Shown here: one piece after another, positions 15,097-18,095 of the stretch
Numbering within the stretch: the stretch's first letter is position 1
How the letters are laid out: every line of letters starts with the position of its first letter
NCBI GenBank assembly: GCA_937901745.1
Contig: CALGSZ010000067.1
Location: 1-18,095, forward strand
Origin: an uncultured Chloroflexota bacterium
GTDB lineage: Bacteria; Chloroflexota; Chloroflexia; Thermomicrobiales; UBA6265
Length of the DNA: 18,095 bases
Direction of reading: 5' to 3'
Notes under the pieces: model-generated
What the model was told of the DNA's origin: nothing
Seen by the model: only the letters and a program-made list of their open reading frames with translations
The model's database searches: none
Program-made: the position numbers and the translations under genes

Positions 15097-15593
15097 GCGA
15101 TCGCCTCTTCGTCCACGAGCGCCGCGCCGCCACGAGCTGAGCGCGGCGCGACCAGCGGCAGCTGCATGCAAGCAACGATGTTGTCGTCGGCTGCGACGCG
15201 GCAGTGACGCTCGCACCCGCAGCCGAGGCAGCGATGGACGACCACCTGCTCCCCGTTCGGGCGGAAGAACGTCCCGATTGGAGCCATAAGTGAGCGGCAA
15301 TCGCTCGCCCGGTCGCCCGGTCTCCGGTCATCCACGTGACGGGAGAACAGGCAGAGCGGGCAATGGTTCCGGTGCCGGCCACCGGAGACGGTCGGCCCGA
15401 TGAACGCCTTGCAGTGACCGCACTTGAACGACTCGTCCTCCGGGCGACGCGTGTCGCGCCGCCGGCGACGTGAGCCAGCGGAGTCATCGAGCCGGTCCGC
15501 GCGGTGGCGGCGATCGCGTCGTCGCGAGTGATGGCGATCATCGGGCAGGTCGTAATCGTCGAGGTCGTGCTCCTCGAAACGGATACGTGGCAC
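15093..15593 (-). CDS. RNHCP domain zinc protein
   Basis: The protein has 166 residues from GTG 15593, which has GGAGG eight bases upstream; a TTG at 15659 in the same frame is an alternative. The first 50 residues are Asp/Arg/His-rich and probably disordered. The rest is a full RNHCP domain: FKCGHCKAFIGP (Cys58, 61), RHRNHCPLCLFSRHVD (Cys78, 81), PGDRASDCRSLMAPIG, then GEQVVVHRCLGCGCERHCRVAADDN (113-137). The Cys/His spacing suggests bound zinc and a possible nucleic-acid-binding or structural role. The domain's function is not established. The last codons read ALVDEEAIA. The gene is preceded by a leader of several hundred bases with two small, well-initiated frames and a candidate promoter. 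Confidence 0.88.
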   Translation of the reverse strand: MPRIRFEEHDLDDYDLPDDRHHSRRRDRRHRADRLDDSAGSRRRRRDTRRPEDESFKCGHCKAFIGPTVSGGRHRNHCPLCLFSRHVDDRRPGDRASDCRSLMAPIGTFFRPNGEQVVVHRCLGCGCERHCRVAADDNIVACMQLPLVAPRSARGGAALVDEEAIA

Positions 15594-15663
15594 GGAAGTG
15601 TCCTCCAGACAGCAAAGGTGGATAACGACAATGCCGGTTGCTGATCTGGACGAGGACAAGCAT
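15538..15663 (-). CDS. Possible 41-residue leader peptide overlapping the RNHCP start
   Basis: ATG 15663 has AAGGAGG exactly six bases upstream, the best ribosome binding site in this part of the window. It opens a 41-codon frame beginning MLVLVQISNRHCRYPPLLSG and ending at TGA 15538, out of frame with the RNHCP gene, whose GTG start lies inside it. It may be a regulatory upstream frame, or its ribosome binding site may really serve the TTG at 15659 of the RNHCP frame. I recognise no family. Confidence 0.35.
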   Translation of the reverse strand: MLVLVQISNRHCRYPPLLSGGHFRATYPFRGARPRRLRPAR

Positions 15664-15927
15664 CAAGAACCTCCTTCGTGACCCGAGCCAAGCGGGAACG
15701 GCGTACCTGCGCTGCGAAAACCAGCGAACGGGGAACGCCAGGGCGCGGCGAGCCGGCAGACGATCGCTGCAGCGGGCGACCGCCGGCGGTCTGGCCGGTG
15801 GCTCAAGCTGTCACGAAGGAATCGGTCTTGCTTCCGGGCACACGTGCATCAGGCTCGGCAACGAGGATGAAGCCGAGACTGAGGTGCCGACGAGGAGCGG
15901 AGAATCGAGGCGTGAAGCAGCCTGCGC

Positions 15928-15978
15928 CTATCCGGCTCGCGCCCTGACAGCGACAAGGATGATGGCCGGCTGCAACAT
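15928..15978 (-). CDS. Possible 16-residue upstream peptide in the RNHCP leader
   Basis: ATG 15978 has AAGGAGG five bases upstream and encodes a short frame, MLQPAIILVAVRARAG, then TAG. The GAAGGAGG...TTGATG context is nearly the same as that of the 41-codon frame about 315 bases downstream. This suggests a duplicated initiation region or a regulatory leader. Function is unknown and translation unproven. Confidence 0.28.
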   Translation of the reverse strand: MLQPAIILVAVRARAG

Positions 15979-16079
15979 CAAGGCCTCCTTCAGAGGGGCG
16001 GAGTAGTCCGCCATCGTGAGCGCGGTCAGCAACGAAAGTCCGTGTGCGGGCGGTGACCGCGACCGCCGCGAACTCCTGC

Positions 16080-16108
16080 ATTTTCTGGGGCAAATGGACG
16101 TTTGTCAA
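16080..16108 (-). promoter_or_regulatory. Putative promoter of the RNHCP leader transcript
   Basis: On the minus strand a perfect -35 TTGACA (16108-16103) is followed after exactly 17 bases by GAAAAT (16085-16080), matching four of six -10 positions. It would give a leader of about 480 bases before the RNHCP start. The -35 is part of a small palindrome, GTCAA-TAGG-TTGAC (16104-16117), which could be an operator. Confidence 0.45.
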
Positions 16109-16152
16109 TAGGTTGACCGAATTCAGTGCTTGGGCGGTGCGCTCTCTCACGC

Positions 16153-16821
16153 TCAGAAGCCGCGCTCTTCGCGCAGGGCGGACAGCAGCGCCAAGGCGCG
16201 GTCGAGTCGCGCGCGGTTCGCCGGGTCGTTCAGCCAATGGGAGACGCCGGACGGGTGCGGCAGCGGCAGGACGAGGAAGCGGTGTCCGGCCCGCTCCGCC
16301 TCGCGCACGGTCCCGACCAGCTCCGTGAGCGTCGCCGGACCAAGCAGCGCGCTCGCCGCCAGCCGCCCGAGGGAGAGCACCAGCTCCGGTCGCACCAGCG
16401 CCAGCTCAGCATCGAGGTGACTCGAGCAAAGGGCGATCTCCGCGGCCGAGGGCGGCCGGTCCCCCTTCCCGTTCGGCTTCGGCCCCGGAAAGCACTTCGT
16501 GAGGCTCGTCAGGTAGAACCGCCCGTGGAGCGCTTCACTGTCGAACCCCGCCCGCGCCAGCCACGCGCGCAGCGTCTTACCCGTCGCGCCGGAGTACGGG
16601 GCAGGCCGCTCGTGCGCGCGCTGTCCTGGCGCCTGGCCCACGACCATCACCCGGTTCCCGATCGCGCCCCGGAAGATCGGATGAGCGACGGGGATGAAGC
16701 CCGCCTCGACGCAGCGGCGGCAATTCGCGATCGCGGCGTGGAGCCGGGCCAGCGCCGCGACGCGATCGGTCTCGATCTGAATCGGCGATGAAGGCGGAGA
16801 TTGGGCATCGTGTCGTGTCAT
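16153..16821 (-). CDS. Uracil-DNA glycosylase superfamily protein, iron-sulfur type
   Basis: The protein has 222 residues from ATG 16821; an in-frame GTG at 16830 is possible, and neither has a clear ribosome binding site. Superfamily motif 1 is VMVVGQAPGQ (58-67), where the uracil-activating position falls in the GQAPG stretch. Motif 3 is LPHPSGVS (187-194), with the leucine/His loop that enters the DNA groove. Four cysteines, CRRC (34, 37), Cys110 and Cys132, match the 4Fe-4S ligand pattern of family 4 and 5 thermophile-type UDGs. TSLTKCFPG occupies the place of the 'N..KC.P' strand. It would remove uracil (or related deaminated bases) from DNA to start base excision repair. The assignment between families 4, 5 and related Udg-like groups is uncertain. 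It is divergent from the SDR gene. Confidence 0.85.
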   Translation of the reverse strand: MTRHDAQSPPSSPIQIETDRVAALARLHAAIANCRRCVEAGFIPVAHPIFRGAIGNRVMVVGQAPGQRAHERPAPYSGATGKTLRAWLARAGFDSEALHGRFYLTSLTKCFPGPKPNGKGDRPPSAAEIALCSSHLDAELALVRPELVLSLGRLAASALLGPATLTELVGTVREAERAGHRFLVLPLPHPSGVSHWLNDPANRARLDRALALLSALREERGF

Positions 16822-16949
16822 CGCCCGCACGATACCACGGCGATTCGCGCGCGGGCGGCCGCTAGCCCGCGTCGGGCGCGTTGGTAGAATCGGCCCGCGA
16901 AACGTCAGTAGATGAGCGCATGCGTATGCGGCAGCGAGGGAGAGCGAGG

Positions 16950-17726
16950 ATGCCAGAGGCGGTCGGATACGGGCGATTGGCGGGGAAGACGGCGCTGGTC
17001 ACGGGCAGCACCCGTGGGCTCGGCCGAACGGCGGCGGAGTGGCTCGCAAGGGAAGGGGCCACTATTGTCGTCTCTGGCCGGGAGCAAGCGGATGTCGATG
17101 CGTCCGTTGCGGCGATCCGCGAGCTGGGTGTCGAGGCGATCGGCATCACGGCCGATCTCTCGCGCGTCGAGGATGCGCATCGCCTGGCGGAAGAGACGCT
17201 GAAGCAGGTTGAGCGGCTCGACATCCTCGTCAATAACGCTGGGATGAGCATTCGCGGCAACTTCTGGGACGTCACCGACGAGGAGTGGGAGTACCAGGTC
17301 AACGTCAACTATCGCTCCCCGTTCATCCTCGCCCAGCACGCCGCGCGCCACATGATCGAGAAGGGGATCCGGGGCCGGATCGTGAACTTCTCGACGATCG
17401 GCGCCCGCGCTTGCCATAAGGACGCCTGTGTCTACGACAGCGCGAAGGGCGCGGTCGAGGTGATGACGCGCAACATGGCGTTCGAGCTTGCCCCGTACGG
17501 CATCTCGGTCAATTGCGTGGTGCCAGGGAACATCGCCGAGCGCCCCGGCGCGCCGCGTGCCGACTGGTGGGAGCCTGCCGCCAAGCGCATCCCGTTCGGC
17601 CGCGTCGGGAAGGCGGAGGACATCGCCGCCGCGGTGCTCTTCTTCTGCCTGCCGGAGACCGAGTTCACGACCGGGCAGTCGCTCTTGGTGGACGGCGCGC
17701 ACGACTCCTATCTCCCCGAGTTCTAG
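16950..17726 (+). CDS. SDR family NAD(P)-dependent oxidoreductase
   Basis: The protein has 258 residues from ATG 16950, with GAGGGAG about eight bases upstream. It is a classical short-chain dehydrogenase: nucleotide motif TGSTRGLG (18-25), ADLS acidic strand end, NNAG (95-98), NVNYRSPF (Asn118 or nearby of the active site), and the YDSAK catalytic pair Tyr162/Lys166. The position 13 residues before the Tyr, normally Ser, is Thr149, with Ser148 next to it. The end (TTGQSLLVDGAHDS) is the usual substrate-loop and C-terminal motif. It probably oxidises or reduces a sugar, polyol or ketone; 3-oxoacyl reductase-like and glucose/gluconate dehydrogenase-like relatives are equally possible. The 128-base gap to the divergent UDG gene has an inverted repeat, CGCGGGC/GCCCGCG (16850-16856, 16865-16871), and a -10-like TAGAAT at 16885. 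Confidence 0.92.
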   Translation: MPEAVGYGRLAGKTALVTGSTRGLGRTAAEWLAREGATIVVSGREQADVDASVAAIRELGVEAIGITADLSRVEDAHRLAEETLKQVERLDILVNNAGMSIRGNFWDVTDEEWEYQVNVNYRSPFILAQHAARHMIEKGIRGRIVNFSTIGARACHKDACVYDSAKGAVEVMTRNMAFELAPYGISVNCVVPGNIAERPGAPRADWWEPAAKRIPFGRVGKAEDIAAAVLFFCLPETEFTTGQSLLVDGAHDSYLPEF

Positions 17727-17770
17727 GAGCCGTCCGGGGGTTAGGGAAGACGCGTTCGATCGTTCTGGGG

Positions 17771-17843
17771 TGCGTCGCGCAGGACTCGAACCCGCAACCG
17801 TGGGCTTAAAAGGCCCCTGCTCTACCCATTGAGCTAGCGACGC
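17771..17843 (-). tRNA. tRNA-Lys (anticodon UUU)
   Basis: The gene is 73 bases with a complete cloverleaf on the minus strand. The acceptor is GCGTCGC/GCGACGC, the D stem GCTC/GAGC, the anticodon loop CTTTTAA with TTT at 17810-17808, and the T arm GCGGG-TTCGAGT-CCTGC with one wobble. The discriminator is A. The next bases are CCC, so CCA is not encoded. The top pair of the anticodon stem (27-43) is a G-A mismatch. Confidence 0.95.
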
Positions 17844-17850
17844 TCGCTGG

Positions 17851-17892
17851 CGGCGGGCAGGATGGATGCGATTCGTACCGCTCTGCCCGCCG
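17851..17892 (-). repeat. Hairpin between tRNA-Gln and tRNA-Lys
   Basis: CGGCGGGCAG (17851-17860) and CTGCCCGCCG (17883-17892) form a perfect 10-bp stem with a 22-base loop, filling most of the spacer. It could be a terminator or an RNA-processing signal in the tRNA transcript. Confidence 0.55.
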
Positions 17893-17898
17893 ATGGGG

Positions 17899-17969
17899 AT
17901 CGGAAGCCAGGGGTCGAACCTGGACAGCGTGGTCCAAAGCCACGCGGCCTACCGTTAGCCGACTTCCGA
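17899..17969 (-). tRNA. tRNA-Gln (anticodon UUG)
   Basis: The gene is 71 bases on the minus strand. The acceptor is TCGGAAG/CTTCCGA, giving the U1-A72 pair that marks tRNA-Gln in bacteria using the amidotransferase route. The anticodon stem is CGTGG/CCACG with loop CTTTGGA (anticodon TTG), and the T arm is CCAGG-TTCGACC-CCTGG. The discriminator reads as U and CCA is not encoded. Confidence 0.94.
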
Positions 17970-17989
17970 GTGAAGAGGTGTGCGGCCGT

Positions 17990-18026
17990 CGCGGTGACGC
18001 CGGGAGACGCCCGGCACGTCACCGCG
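17990..18026 (-). repeat. Hairpin between tRNA-Glu and tRNA-Gln
   Basis: An outer 9-bp stem (CGCGGTGAC at 17990-17998 with GTCACCGCG at 18018-18026) stacks on an inner 6-bp stem (GCCGGG at 17999-18004 with CCCGGC at 18010-18015). There is a 2-base bulge and the 5-base loop agacg. No T-run follows. Confidence 0.6.
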
Positions 18027-18040
18027 TGATGGCTGCCGTG

Positions 18041-18095
18041 TGGTAGGGCGGCGGGGAATCGAACCCCGACCATCTGCTTGAAAGGCAGGTCGCCT
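18041..18095 (-). tRNA. Partial tRNA-Glu (anticodon UUC), cut by the window edge
   Basis: Only the 3' half is present, from the end of the D arm onward. It has the anticodon loop CTTTCAA (anticodon TTC at 18082-18080), T arm CGGGG-TTCGATT-CCCCG, acceptor half CCGCCCT, discriminator A and an encoded CCA (18043-18041). Identity rests on the anticodon; the 5' half lies outside the window. Confidence 0.8.

Larger units (their letters stand above)
15664..16152. other. Gap upstream of the RNHCP gene without a recognised gene
   Basis: Apart from the 16-codon frame and the candidate promoter at 16080-16108, I see nothing certain here. A small stem GGCGGT/ACCGCC (16049-16054, 16062-16067) is present. 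Longer frames on both strands have unnatural composition. I looked for RNase P RNA, tmRNA and SRP RNA signatures and found none convincing. Confidence 0.5.

Noticed and set aside
16021..16075. Sequence gaaagtccg in a GC-rich context, reminiscent of a conserved RNase P RNA segment
   Set aside because: The other conserved RNase P regions and the expected long helices are absent around it.
15803..16237. 144-codon minus-strand frame overlapping the end of the UDG gene
   Set aside because: It starts inside the UDG gene in another frame, matches no domain I recognise, and lacks an initiation site.

Overview
The window is about 18 kb of high-GC bacterial chromosome with short intergenic gaps. It fits a Chloroflexota bacterium of the Thermomicrobia/Sphaerobacter type. 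This assignment is inferred from gene content (a STAND-type LuxR regulator, YsnF/DUF2382, RNHCP and GlsB proteins, a PIN toxin next to an HTH gene) and from the lack of Actinobacteria-specific genes; no rRNA is present to confirm it. There are fifteen protein genes and three tRNA genes (the last cut by the edge), with no insertion sequence, phage or CRISPR array.

Layout. 1-2.7 kb (+): a divergent phosphoribosyltransferase-like protein, a YihY/BrkB membrane protein and a YsnF/DUF2382 stress-type protein. 2.7-5.1 kb (-): two coupled genes of unknown function with CARDB/Ig-like extracellular features. 5.5-10.1 kb (+): an 801-residue ATPase-TPR-LuxR regulator, then a winged-helix SAM methyltransferase and a secreted protein with a dirigent/allene-oxide-cyclase-like motif; TACGT-type repeats lie between the regulator and the methyltransferase. 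10.4-13.1 kb (-): a membrane-anchored zinc-ribbon/LmeA-like protein, a site-2 protease with CBS domains and a GlsB/YeaQ membrane protein. 13.1-13.9 kb (-): a coupled excisionase-type HTH and PIN-domain pair, probably a toxin-antitoxin module. 14.1-15.1 kb (+): an MBL-fold hydrolase, convergent with an RNHCP zinc protein (-) that has a long leader. 16.2-16.8 kb (-): a uracil-DNA glycosylase, divergent from an SDR oxidoreductase (+). 17.8-18.1 kb (-): tRNA-Lys(UUU), tRNA-Gln(UUG) and a partial tRNA-Glu(UUC), with a strong hairpin in each spacer.

How the genes may work together. Most units look like independent housekeeping or stress functions. Three groups deserve attention: the regulator/methyltransferase/secreted barrel cassette with its repeat cluster; the two-gene module of surface-type proteins without signal peptides; and the HTH-PIN pair whose PIN domain carries Asn at an expected acidic position. 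All functional links are inferences from adjacency and motifs read by eye.
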